DNA from: Pyrenophora tritici-repentis
Taxonomy: Eukaryota > Ascomycota > Dothideomycetes > Pleosporales > Pleosporaceae
Direction: 5' to 3'
Assembly (NCBI RefSeq): GCF_003171515.1
Contig: NC_089395.1
Location: 2,976,001-3,040,000 of the forward strand
DNA: 64,000 nucleotides
Positions 42,186 to 52,533 of this stretch are shown piece after piece; the first letter of the stretch is position 1, and each line of letters opens with the position of its first letter. The notes below the pieces were generated by a model, which was not told the origin of the DNA, did no database searches, and was given only the letters and a program-made list of their open reading frames with translations. Position numbers and translations under genes: made by a program.

Positions 42186-42265
42186 CGTGTCATGGATCAA
42201 ACCCGCGACCTCTAGTAAGCGAGGTGGCCCGTGCGCCTTAAGCGAAGGCCACAGCCGAACACCAA
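42186..42265 (-). other. tRNA-derived relic (SINE head or tRNA pseudogene)
   Basis: The minus strand has an A-box-like TGGCCTTCGCTTAAGG and about 30 nt later a B-box-like GGTTTGATCC, spaced as in a tRNA. A second B-box-like GGTTCGAAGAC lies just upstream within a perfect palindrome (GCAGGTCTTCGAACCTGC in plus orientation, near 42280). I could not fold a complete acceptor stem, so a working tRNA is unlikely. Confidence 0.4.
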
Positions 42266-43210
42266 AGTTCGACCCGCGCAGGTCTTCGAACCTGCACGCA
42301 ATATCTCACTTAGTACTTAATACAGATACGGTCATCTCAACTATTGACGTCCCTCACAGGCCGTGTTGGACGTGCATACAGTAGGTAGAGTTTAAGTTTA
42401 CCGACGCAGAATAGTGATAGAGGTATATAGGGTAGTAGATAATGCGATGCGGTATATAGACGGCGGTAGGCGAAGGACAGAGCCGACACAAGATACAATA
42501 GTATTAGAGAACTAAGAGGCAGTAGGCAAAGGAGATAGTTGAAGAAGTATTTAGGTTGTGTTTAGTATAGCGAATGGTATAACGTGTGTATACAAGCAAT
42601 AAGAAGATAATAGATACGGAGGAGATTAGACAGCAGATATAAAAGATTTATTGGAACAAGGTCTCCTCTGGTGGTATGACTACCATAGGGAACCGAGTAG
42701 AGGTATGTTAGGTCACCACGTATTGGATTGAACTACACTAAGAGCTGTTGTTCTGTCTTCTTATTATCATGATGATCTGGGGATTTACATGACAGATCAT
42801 CATTCCGCGTCGGTCCTTCTGCTCGGGCTTACTTCCACGAGCCTCATCCCCGCCGACCTGGACTGAACCTTACATCTTCTCAACAAGATTGTTAGTTTCG
42901 AGGGTATTTATAGTAAGGTTGTTAGGATTAGTATAGGGAAGCAAGAATAGAGTAGCATAGGGATAGATAGGAGGTTAGTAGAACAGAGAGTTAAAGTAAA
43001 TTTAATAGAGGGATTCGTAAGACAGTTTTAGAGCAAGTAGGGGTTAGGGTGTACAGAAACGAATAGGTTAATAAGAGAGTTTTATTAGAGTCAGCCGTTT
43101 ATAATAGAGGAGAACAATAAACAACAGAGGTTATTGCAGAGAAGGGTATAGGCCGAGGTAAAGGGAAGAAGAGAGAAGATATAGTGGCAATAGGAAAAGT
43201 TTCCGAGTTA
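42266..43210. other. Gene-free stretch with a solo LTR
   Basis: Outside the LTR at 42649-42885 the sequence is A/G-rich low-complexity DNA like that to the left. I see no gene. Confidence 0.5.
42649..42885 (-). repeat. Solo LTR
   Basis: On the minus strand it begins TGTTGAGAAGATGTAAGGTT and ends GTTCCAATA. A perfect 5-bp duplication AGATT flanks it (42644-42648 and 42886-42890). It is the same family as the relic at 16818-17021, with a different middle. Confidence 0.75.
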
Positions 43211-45064
43211 ACATGATCCATGGGCGAGCGGCGCACACGGGCGAGCGGCGCACCCCACCAACTTTACTCACCTTACTGATCTTAATCTACAATGGCTCAA
43301 CGCAGCGCTACTCAATTACTATCAAATGAAGCAGATATTCAGCTTGCTATCTCATCTATTAATGCGCACCAGATCCAAGGTACCCGTACTGCTGCAGTAG
43401 TCTACAACGTAGCCGAAACAACGCTCCGCCGCCGACGCGCTGGTATACCTGCCCGACGCGATTGCCCGCCCAACTCAAGGAAGCTTACCCAGAGAGAAGA
43501 GGAGGTGATTATTAGCTATATACTTCAGCTAGATCTGCGTGGATTTGCGCCTACCTACACAGCTGTACGTGATATGGCTGATAAGCTGCTGGCTGCGCGT
43601 GGTGGAGAGCAGGTTGGAGTCAACTGGCCATCTACCTTTGTTAAGCGTACAGACAGTCTTCGGACGTGTTTCAACCAAGCGTACGATAGGCAGAGAGCTC
43701 TTTGTGAGGATGCAACATTAATAAAGAGGTGGTTTAAGCTTGTAGAAGAGACAAAGGCTGAGCTAGGTATCTGCGATGAGGACGTCTACAACTTTGATGA
43801 AGCTGGCTTTATGATGGGCAAGATTACAACGCAGCTAGTTATAACAGGAGCAGAGAGGAGAGGCAGGCCGAAGAGTATTCAGCCAGGCAATCGCGAGTGG
43901 GTAACGCTGATCGCTGCTATCAGCGCTGCTGGCTGGTCAGTCCCACCGTTCCTCATCTTCGCTGGCCAGTACTACCTATCAGCCTGGTATAAGGAAGCTG
44001 AGATCCCACGCGACTGGGCGATCGCAGTCAGCGATAATGGCTGGACGAATAATGAGCTTGGAGTTGAGTGGCTAAAGCACTTCAACGCTCACACGCAGGC
44101 TCGTAGTGTAGGCGCGCGTCGCCTGCTTATTATTGATGGCCATAAGAGCCACCAATCTCTAGAGTTCCAGGAGCTCTGCAAGGAGAACAATATCCATACG
44201 CTCTGTATGCCTCCTCACTCATCTCACCTACTCCAGCCACTTGATGTTGGCTGCTTCTCGCCATTGAAGCGCGCGTACAGCCGTGAGGTGGAGAGCCTTA
44301 TGCGCAACCACATCAACCACATCACCAAGCTAGAGTTTCTGCCAGCGTTCAAGGCAGCATTTGATCAAGCGTTCACGCCAGCCAATATCTGCTCAGCCTT
44401 CCGCGGCGCAGGCCTTGTTCCTCTACAACCAGAGGCTGTTCTATCAAAGGTAGATGTACAACTGCGTACACCTACTCCTCCAGCAGCTCTGCCAGAGGCT
44501 CCCTGGGTAGCTCAAACGCCGAGCAACGCGCGTGAGCTTGAGGCTCAGTCAAGCCTAATACGTGAGCGCGTGCGCCAGCACAAGAGCTCATCACCAGCTT
44601 CAATTATTATGGCGATTGACCAGCTAAAGAAGGGCGCCGAGGTGATGATGCTCTCTGCTGAGCTGATGCGCGATCGGATCTCTAGTCTTGAGAAGGCCAA
44701 TAGCGCAGCCTCAGAGCGTAGGCGGCGCTCTAAAAGGCGTATACAGAAGCATGGAGTACTCACAAAGGGAGCTGGAGAGGATATACTGGCTCAAAATGAG
44801 GCTGACCAGCAGATTGCTCATGAAGAGCGTCAAGGAGGAGCGCGATCAGGCCTCAGCCAGCGGGCTCAAAGGCGCTGCACTAGGTGCAAGGAGACTGGGC
44901 ACAACTCGCGCACATGCAAGACTGATACTATTAATATAGAGTAATCTACTGTATCAATATCTAGCAATAATATTATCGCGTTGTTGAGATGCATCGCTTT
45001 AAAGTTGCAAAAGTTGGTGGGGTGCGCCGCTCGCCCGTGTGCGCCGCTCGCCCATGGATCATGT
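43211..45064 (+). mobile_element. Fot1/pogo element, apparently intact
   Basis: Inverted repeats of about 55 bp start ACATGATCCATGGGCGAGCG and contain an internal direct repeat (GGGCGAGCGGCGCAC twice). TA flanks both ends (43209-43210 and 45065-45066). The 1,854-bp element contains a single long open frame. Confidence 0.9.
43292..44944 (+). CDS. Fot1/pogo transposase with C-terminal zinc knuckle
   Basis: This is 550 residues with no intron. The N-terminus is a CENP-B-like helix-turn-helix pair ([25 protein letters not shown] ... [16 protein letters not shown]). The DDE domain shows [11 protein letters not shown] (Asp about 169), [10 protein letters not shown] (Asp 282) and [13 protein letters not shown] (Asp 318), a DD35D spacing typical of Fot1/pogo. 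The C-terminal part has a coiled-coil-like stretch ([19 protein letters not shown]), a basic patch and a CCHC-type knuckle [14 protein letters not shown]. All motifs are intact, so activity is plausible. Confidence 0.92.
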   Translation: MAQRSATQLLSNEADIQLAISSINAHQIQGTRTAAVVYNVAETTLRRRRAGIPARRDCPPNSRKLTQREEEVIISYILQLDLRGFAPTYTAVRDMADKLLAARGGEQVGVNWPSTFVKRTDSLRTCFNQAYDRQRALCEDATLIKRWFKLVEETKAELGICDEDVYNFDEAGFMMGKITTQLVITGAERRGRPKSIQPGNREWVTLIAAISAAGWSVPPFLIFAGQYYLSAWYKEAEIPRDWAIAVSDNGWTNNELGVEWLKHFNAHTQARSVGARRLLIIDGHKSHQSLEFQELCKENNIHTLCMPPHSSHLLQPLDVGCFSPLKRAYSREVESLMRNHINHITKLEFLPAFKAAFDQAFTPANICSAFRGAGLVPLQPEAVLSKVDVQLRTPTPPAALPEAPWVAQTPSNARELEAQSSLIRERVRQHKSSSPASIIMAIDQLKKGAEVMMLSAELMRDRISSLEKANSAASERRRRSKRRIQKHGVLTKGAGEDILAQNEADQQIAHEERQGGARSGLSQRAQRRCTRCKETGHNSRTCKTDTINIE

Positions 45065-45540
45065 TAGGGTATTTAGTAGATGTTATATAGATTAAGTGAT
45101 AAAAGGGAGTAAATTAGATTAAAAATAAGGAGAGATAGAAATAGATGAAGAGGAAAGGAAAGAAGAGAGAGGAACAGAAGAGAGAGAGGGGAAGGATGGA
45201 TGTGGTGGAGAGGAGAGATGAGGAGGGGCAGGGAGGGTTGGAGCAGCAGGAGCAGGAGCAGGAGCGACAAGGCGGGTGGCGGAGGTGAATACAGCAGCGG
45301 CAACAGGAGTTTAGGGAGGTAGAGTAGTGAGGTAGGGAATTAGGATGGTAGGGGAATGGATAGGGAATATGCAAAGGGGCGGATAATGGGCGAAGCGAGG
45401 AAAATATAGGGAGATGTTGGTGAGGGGAGGGGGGAAGTGTAAAAGAAGCGATTACGATTGTTTTAGAGCCGATTCAGTTTAAGGGTTATTAGGGGTGTTT
45501 TTGGTGGGAGGTAGAGTAGGAAAGGAATTGTTAGGGGCGG
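45065..45540. repeat. A/G-rich low-complexity gap
   Basis: This stretch lies between the pogo element and the LINE 3' tail. It is rich in GAGGAG and AGAGAG runs with no supported gene. Open frames on the minus strand are Leu/Ser/Pro-rich by composition only. Confidence 0.6.
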
Positions 45541-47026
45541 TATTATTATTATATTATTATATTTCCATTAGAGTCCTGTATCAGTCGGTGACTATGTAGG
45601 ACTTTGGCTAAGCCGTTCTATGTATGATGGTCGTTGTGGAGTTTCTATGGGTCTTGTACAATTTGGGTGGTGTTTTGCGTACTCCAATTTCAGAGCTAGT
45701 CTTCCATTGGCGCGGGTGCTAAAGAGCAGTGTGGTGAATAGAAAGAGATGTAGCAGCGGGCTCTTTTAGATAAGGAAATATTGTTTTTGTAGTTTTATAC
45801 AGTGTCTGTCTGTTCGGTGGTTTGCCCAAGGTGCCATTTTCTCGTGCCAATCCTAGTACTTGCAATAAAGGCTAGAGTAGCTTTGATGCCTGTCTTTGTT
45901 TGGAGGAGGAGTGGGAGGGTGATGGGTCTGTGTGGTATTGCTTCTTTGAGTGTATTTCGATGTGTTTTGTACTGTTTGCAATCTAGAAGTAGATGCTGTG
46001 GTGTTTGTGGTTTGTAGCATATACATAGATTGCAGTCTCTCTTGTTGAATCTCTTAAGGTAGGAGTTGAAGTATCCATGTCCTAGCTTGAGTGAGTAGAA
46101 CGCGCTCGAGATTTCTCTTGGTGTTCCCTTCGGGACTTTGATTGTTGTATGTGTGTTGAGCTTGAAGATCCTTGAGTAGGAGCTTCTGTTTTTGGTGGGC
46201 CTGTCGGTATACCTCTTGTACTCCATCAGTTGTTCTGTTTTTTGTATTTTGTTGATTTCTGTGCCTAAGTAGGCTAGGCTCGCTGTGGTCGATGTTGTTG
46301 GTCTCTCTTTAGCTGCTTCCTTTGCTAGCGTGTCGGCTTTTTCGTTGCCCTTGACGTCGTTATGTCCTGGGGCCCACTGCAGGTGGATCGATGCTTTCTT
46401 TGTCGTTATTCTCTTTGCAGCTCTGATGCATCTTAGTAGCCACTGTTGTCCGGGTTGTCCGATAGGTTGTTAAGCCTATGGATTGCTGCTTGGTTGTCTG
46501 CGTATACGTAGATCTCTTGGCCTTCTTGTGCCACTGTAGCCGCGTGTTCAAATGCCTGTGCTATCCCCTCTAGTTCACCGTTGTAGACTAGTTGGGAGCA
46601 TCCAATGTTTGTCTTTTGAGAAAAGGTTTCTTCGTGGGTGGAGCTGTACGCTACTACACCTACGCCGATCCCTATTCCCTTGTCGTGTTGTGAGGCATCT
46701 GAGTAGATTGCGGTGAAGTTATCTCCGCTCCTTGATAGGATATAATCCGTGTGTGCAATTGCCTCTTCCTCTTTGCTCTTTTTTGATACAGTAACCTTGT
46801 AGTTAAGACTTTCCCATGGTCTGAACCTATATGGGATTATCTTTTCTACGCTATTGTTGTCTCTCTCTGGGATTGACTTAACAATAGTGTATAGTTGTCT
46901 ATGCTGGTTTGGCTTTTTGTAGCTAGCTTTGTCTGTATTTGTGATCCTTGTAATTGCTTTCTGGATTGGGTGGTTGCTGGATAGCTGGTGTGCTCTAGAC
47001 GCATACTTTCGGTTGTTGGTGTTGAG

Positions 47027-47154
47027 CAGACTCCGCAACAATCAATCGGATCGGCATGATTGATTCCTATCTAGGTTAAAGGCTGCCTAATGAAGTAATT
47101 CTTTAACCTATATAGGAATCAATCATGTCAATCGATTGATTGTTGCGGAGTCTG
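47027..47154. mobile_element. 128-bp hAT-type MITE, copy 1
   Basis: The ends are CAGACTCCGCAACAATCAAT and its reverse complement. The 8-bp duplication GTGTTGAG flanks it (47019-47026 and 47155-47162). It differs from the copy at 62046 at about three positions. It shares the CTCCGCAACAATCAAT core with the 162-bp MITE but has a different interior. Confidence 0.92.
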
Positions 47155-49718
47155 GTGTTGAGTCTAATTGCAGGTGACGTAAGTCCGGATTCAATGCTTG
47201 TTGGTAGGGATGGTGACGTTCTAAACACTCCAATTATCTTTCTACACGCCAGGTTGTGCAGTGATTGTAGGAGGCTAGTGGCGTAGCTTTGGTTCTTCCA
47301 GTATATTTGTGATCCGTAGTCTGCAACGCTTGTGACGCATGCTAGGTATAGTTGTCGTACTGCTTTTGGGGAGAGTCCTCTTTCGATGTTGGCTAGTCTC
47401 CCTAGTCTATAGAATGCTTTCCTTGCTTGGCTTACGCGTGTAGCAATATGTTCCTTGAAGGACAGTCTATTGTCTATGTGGATACCTAGCCATTTGATTG
47501 TGTCTTTCGGTTCTACAATGGTGTTGTCTGGAAGCTGTAGGCTTCTCTCTTTTCTCTCTTTCTTGGCGGTAAAGTGGATGAGCTCTGTCTTAGCTATATC
47601 GAACATAATCGCTAAGTTTTTCCCTCGGTGAGATAGTAGGCGGACTTGCTGTTCTAGTATTTTGACATTTTTCTTTAGCGATGTTGAGGATGTCGATAGA
47701 GATAGGTCGTCAATATAGGATAGGTTGAAGCTTTGTAGTCCTGGGAAGAGGTCTCTGGTGTAGATAAGAAAGAAGATTGGAGACACTGGGCTGCCTTGAG
47801 GTATCCCAGCTATTATCTCGGAGAATTCTTGTGTCTTATTGTCGAAGGAGAGTCTTAGCGATCTGTTTGAGAAGAAGGATTTTGTCCAAGCGATAAGACT
47901 AATTGGAAGGCCTAGCTTCTTAAGCGTTCGCAGGAATTGATTGTGTGAGACGTGGTCAAATGCTCCCTTTACGTCTAGGAAGATAGTTGATGTTATTTGG
48001 CCTTTCTGTTTCTGGTGCTGAATTTGGTCGATGAGTAGCATAGCTGCATCTATTGCAGATTTCTTGAGTCTACCCCAATTTGGGTTGGGTGTAGTAGCTC
48101 TGTGATTTCTGCTAGATTGCTCAGCCTACTTGCGGTGATCCTCTCGTTAATCTTTCCTAAACAGCTTAATAGAGTGATAACTCTGTAGGCTTTTGGGATT
48201 GAATAGTCTGGTTTTGATGCCTTTTTAAGAACAGCTCCTGTAGCTTGTTTCCAGCATTTTGGGTGGTATCCATAGTTGAATAGGAGTGAGAAAGCTCTAA
48301 ACATTGTTTGCGGTTGAGCTTTGTACGCGGCTGTGATTATGTCTTGTGTTATTGCATCTGGTCCTGGGGTGCTACTTTTGACTTGACTTGAGCATGCTCG
48401 TTCTAGTTCAGTCGTGGATAGTGCTGGCCAATCCCATCTCTTTTCCTGGTAGTTGGTGAATGTGGGCGCTTCGGTTATGGGCGGTGGTGGGAATAGCGTG
48501 TTGCGGAACGCTTGGCATTTCTTGTCGAATGATGTTTCTCCTTGTATAGGTGGAATTCTTTCGACTTTGTTATCCTTTGTATATGCCATGGCTTTGTAGA
48601 TTGACTGCGGGTCTTCCTTCTCTAGGAATTCATTCCAGTGTTTCCTTTTAGCGTCTTTGATTGCCTTGTTGTAGGTGTTTCGTGCACGTAGGAAGTCTCT
48701 TTTCTCTAGGTAGGCGTCGTGTATCGCAGTAGTTTCGAGCTTTTCTTTAAAAATCCTTCTATAGTGGGAAGTGTCTTGTCGTAGCTTTGTCAGCTCTTTG
48801 TTCCACCAAGCTTTTGGTTTTGGACCAAGTCTAGTGATAGGGATAGCTTTGTTTGCTGCAGTTTGGATTGCTTGAGTTATTGCTTTACCAATCTCTTCTA
48901 GCTGTTGCTCTAGCTCTGTATTGTTGCCGAGGAGGAGGTCCATTAAGTCTGCCTTTCTTGGATCACTGATCTGGTCCATATCTTGCAAGGTTTGACTGTT
49001 TTGGATTGCCGTTTCTAGTTCTTTGTTGAAGGTGTCCCAGTTAGCCTTTGCAGTATTAAATCTGGGTTGGTTTGTCGGGTTTTCTACAAGGTCTGCGTTT
49101 GTTTGGATGGAGAATAGGAGGCCGTAGTGATCTGATCCAGTTTCAGGTATAGTCTGCCAGTCCGTAGCTTTGCTAGCCAAGTCTGGAGTGACAAGTGAGA
49201 GGTCTAGGACTGTTTCTCTAGATAGGTGTGGTCTGAAGAATGTGCCTACTCCTGGTGTGTTTAGGAGCTCTAGATCTTGTTCTTCAATCCAGTCAATAAA
49301 TGGCTGTGCTCCTTGGCTCGTCGTTGGGCATAGCGGGTCCCACAATGGATGGTGCTCGTTGCTATCTAGTACTAAAATAGAACTTGGCGGAAGCTTAGTG
49401 TTAAGTATAGCTCTGGGCAGTGTTTTTTCCCCTTCGGCGTTTGTTTGGTTGTATACGTTAAATAGGTTAAATTGGAAATTAGAACCTTTTATTGTAATAG
49501 CCATTGCGTCTGGGTCTATTTTGAAGTCGTTTTGGGTGAATGTCTCTGCTTCTAGTGTTCTAGATATATAAAATAGAACCCTAGGGCGGACGGGTAGGTT
49601 TGTTACTGGTAAGATCTGGATAAACGCAGTGTGATTTATGGATCTTGCTGTTGCGTAGTTGTCGTTGGTAGTTAGCCATGGCTCTTGAATTGCAATTATA
49701 TCAGCTTTAAGTTCAACT

Positions 49719-52449
49719 CAGTGATCGGAATGGTCTGGTCTGGTCTGGTCTGAGGGTACAGACCAGACCAGACCAGGTGCTTACATAAGGACCGGTCCGA
49801 CCAGACCGGTCCGACCAACAAGACCGCCAAGAATGAGGCTGAAGCAAAGAAGGAAGCCGAGGAAATGTGTTTTACTACTGACTGTCAATCTAGTCGTCTT
49901 CGTTCTCACTATCCTCGATATCGCTGTTCCCCTCAGCTTGGGGCTTTCCATACCAGGCCCGGAGACACTCGCACGCTTCTATAATATCTGCCTTCAGCCT
50001 ACCACGGCGATCGACGATAGTAAGCTTCGCGCTACTAAAAAGACGTTCGCATTCATCCGACATAGGCGAGATCGCAAACATGTCTAGAGCGAAGCGAGCG
50101 AGATCTCGTTGGGAGTCGTAGCGAGATAGCCAGTACGCAATAGCCTCATTGCAACCTGCCTCTTCGTTATGAAGCCGGTCAGTAGAGATGTATTGTTCAT
50201 ACAAATCAGTTGTAGAAACTGGAGCGTCTATTCGAATGCGCTTATGTTCCCGCTGGCGATCAAATGCTGGGTCAGGATCTCTCTCCTTCCTGGCTGGTGG
50301 TGGCAGCATCTCGACAGGGTACCTTCCCTTATACTCTGTCTCCCAGAGATGCTTCACCGCTAATTGTGCGTTTTCAAACCACCTCTTCTTCTCTTCGTCG
50401 CCATGAAGAACCCACTCTTGCCTGAACCATCCCCACTTGCGATATGGATCAAGGATTTGAGCCGCATAATATGCCGGTGGAAGGTCAGTATCTTCAGGGA
50501 ATCGATTTTGCCAATTCAGCTGCTGATTGTTATAGTACTCAACGCACTTTAACCAAGCAGCATCAGCGCAGCCTTGAAGGTACTTCCATGTAAAGTTGTT
50601 ATCGTCCTCAGTGTGGATGTCGTGGTAGTGATCCTTCGTCTCGCTTATCTCCCGGAGAAGGCAGTCCAAAGTTGAAAACCAGTCCGCAAGTGACGTCTTC
50701 TTACCTTCAGAAAGCAAAGTTGCAGCATAGAAGTCTTTGAGAGCGAGTTCAATCTTTTCAAGCTCAAACCAGTGCTGTCCATCAAGCTTAAAGTTCGCGA
50801 TCCCTACGGAGCCCTTTCCAGGTACATGACGAGCCGAGAAGAGCTCTAAACGTTCTCGAACATTTAATGCACGTGTAATCGAATAAAACCATGAGTTCCA
50901 GCGGGTCGAGTTGTTCTGGATAAGCTCAAGCCCGTCGAATTGCGAAAGATCTCCGCCGATAATAATTGTAGCAAACTCCTCACGCCGTTGTGGAGTAAGC
51001 CTGATGTATCGCACCAGGTTGTGAAGACGACCCAAACATCCGAACTTCTTCCAGAGCTCTTCCACCTTCGTATAGTCGCCACGTTGATGATGCTTCTCCA
51101 GCTTCGCAAGATACTTCTCACAGTTTCGCCCCATAAGGAACGCCTGGCAACAGAGGTTGATGACATGGCCCAAGCAACGCAGCCGGCGATGACGACGTTG
51201 TTTTGACTTCATCCATGGGCAGAGATCCTTGAGTATAAACTCAACAGCGGTATCATTTGCCGAGGCATTATCCAGCATAAAGTATCCAATCTGATCTCCG
51301 CTAATGTCGTATTCTTCCAGCAATTCAAGGACCACCGATCCAAGATTCTCTCCAGTATGTTCGCCGTATATACGTCGCATACCTAAAGCGGTAACACGTC
51401 GCATGCCGGTAGTATCAATCCACATAGCGACGACGCCTAGGATAGCGTAAGGGTTTGGTGAAGTCCAGAGATCAAAGGAGATAGAGATCCTACTCCGTGA
51501 ATGGTGTAGGTCCTCCCTAAGCTGTTGCTTCTTCGATATGAATGCATTCATTACCCAGCTTCGGATAGTCTTCGCAGCCTTCGGGAGGTGGTTGAGTAGT
51601 GCCGGATTTAAAAAGAGGAGTAGTTCACGAAAGTACTGGTTCTCTAATTGAAAGAAGGCGATATGGCAGTACACAATCCAACGAATTAGAAGCTCTTTAA
51701 ACTTCTCTACTGACTCCTTCCAGAAAAAGATGCTGGAAGCAGCCCCATCCTTTTGCTGGTCGATTATAGACTTCCGTACAGAACCCTTTCGCTTGATGCC
51801 ACTCTGGGGATCAATCTGGTGCTTCTGTTCCAGGTGATTCCGGATCCTAGAAGTGCCATTGATGACAAACAACTCTTGCTTGCTCTTCCCAACCCTGCAC
51901 TCATGGCAGTAATACACCTCTTTCTTATCGCTATCTCGAATGTATTGGAGTCCGTACTTCCAGATGTGTGATGTACCTTGACGGAAATCCTTCCTTGCAA
52001 TTATTGCACGTTTCACGTACGTGATACCGCCCTGCACGAACTCATCTGGAGATTCGTGATATTGAATAGGAGTGGGTGATAGTATAGGGGTGGGTGATGA
52101 CGTGGGGATAGGAGATGGAGTAAGAGACGTTAAATCTAGTCTTATAATATTCGATGGGGACGGTGAGGTTGGTGTTGAAGGCTCCATAACAATAGTATAT
52201 AAGTAGGTTGTTAAGGACTTGATTGTTCTATGTAAGTAGAAGACTTACCTTGATCTTAATGACTCATATTGTGCTAAATTTTCTGGCTAGATTAGTCTAA
52301 GATCTAGTCACGTGGACCTATTTATAGCCGGACCGGTCCGATCATCTAGACCGGTCCGACCACGGTCTCAAAAAATCGCCAGACCAGACCAAGTCTTGGC
52401 GGTCTAGACCAGACCAAGACCAAGTCAGACCAGACCATTCCGATCACTG
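49719..52449 (-). mobile_element. hAT-2 copy C, intact
   Basis: This 2,731-bp copy has perfect 8-bp duplications GTTCAACT (49711-49718 and 52450-52457), inserted near the start of LINE A ORF2. The inverted repeats and subterminal arrays are identical by eye to those of copy B. Confidence 0.94.
49890..52187 (-). CDS. hAT-2 transposase, full length
   Basis: This is 765 residues in one exon, starting MEPSTPTSPSPSNIIR. After a Ser/Thr/Pro-rich lead comes a BED zinc finger (residues about 75-125: YYCHECRVGK and HLEQKHQID). The RNase-H-like core follows, with ISISFDLWTSPNPYA (first Asp), FMLDNASANDTAVE (second Asp) and CLGHVINLCCQAF. The C-terminal hAT dimerisation domain is complete (YWLSRYDSQRDLARFALDMF, SDECERLFSSAKLTIVDRR). 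It is the only uninterrupted copy of three in the window and could supply enzyme to the other two. Confidence 0.93.
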   Translation of the reverse strand: MEPSTPTSPSPSNIIRLDLTSLTPSPIPTSSPTPILSPTPIQYHESPDEFVQGGITYVKRAIIARKDFRQGTSHIWKYGLQYIRDSDKKEVYYCHECRVGKSKQELFVINGTSRIRNHLEQKHQIDPQSGIKRKGSVRKSIIDQQKDGAASSIFFWKESVEKFKELLIRWIVYCHIAFFQLENQYFRELLLFLNPALLNHLPKAAKTIRSWVMNAFISKKQQLREDLHHSRSRISISFDLWTSPNPYAILGVVAMWIDTTGMRRVTALGMRRIYGEHTGENLGSVVLELLEEYDISGDQIGYFMLDNASANDTAVEFILKDLCPWMKSKQRRHRRLRCLGHVINLCCQAFLMGRNCEKYLAKLEKHHQRGDYTKVEELWKKFGCLGRLHNLVRYIRLTPQRREEFATIIIGGDLSQFDGLELIQNNSTRWNSWFYSITRALNVRERLELFSARHVPGKGSVGIANFKLDGQHWFELEKIELALKDFYAATLLSEGKKTSLADWFSTLDCLLREISETKDHYHDIHTEDDNNFTWKYLQGCADAAWLKCVEYYNNQQLNWQNRFPEDTDLPPAYYAAQILDPYRKWGWFRQEWVLHGDEEKKRWFENAQLAVKHLWETEYKGRYPVEMLPPPARKERDPDPAFDRQREHKRIRIDAPVSTTDLYEQYISTDRLHNEEAGCNEAIAYWLSRYDSQRDLARFALDMFAISPMSDECERLFSSAKLTIVDRRGRLKADIIEACECLRAWYGKPQAEGNSDIEDSENEDD

Positions 52450-52533
52450 GTTCAACTGCAAGTTGCAGTGTAGACTCAGTCGCTGTAATGCTCTTGTTGA
52501 GATTGACTTGGAGGATCCTAATGTTGTTCAACA

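Noticed and set aside
45073..45374. Two overlapping Leu/Ser/Pro-rich frames on the minus strand
   Set aside because: They are low-complexity A/G-rich sequence read backwards. No start context, domain or splice partner is visible.
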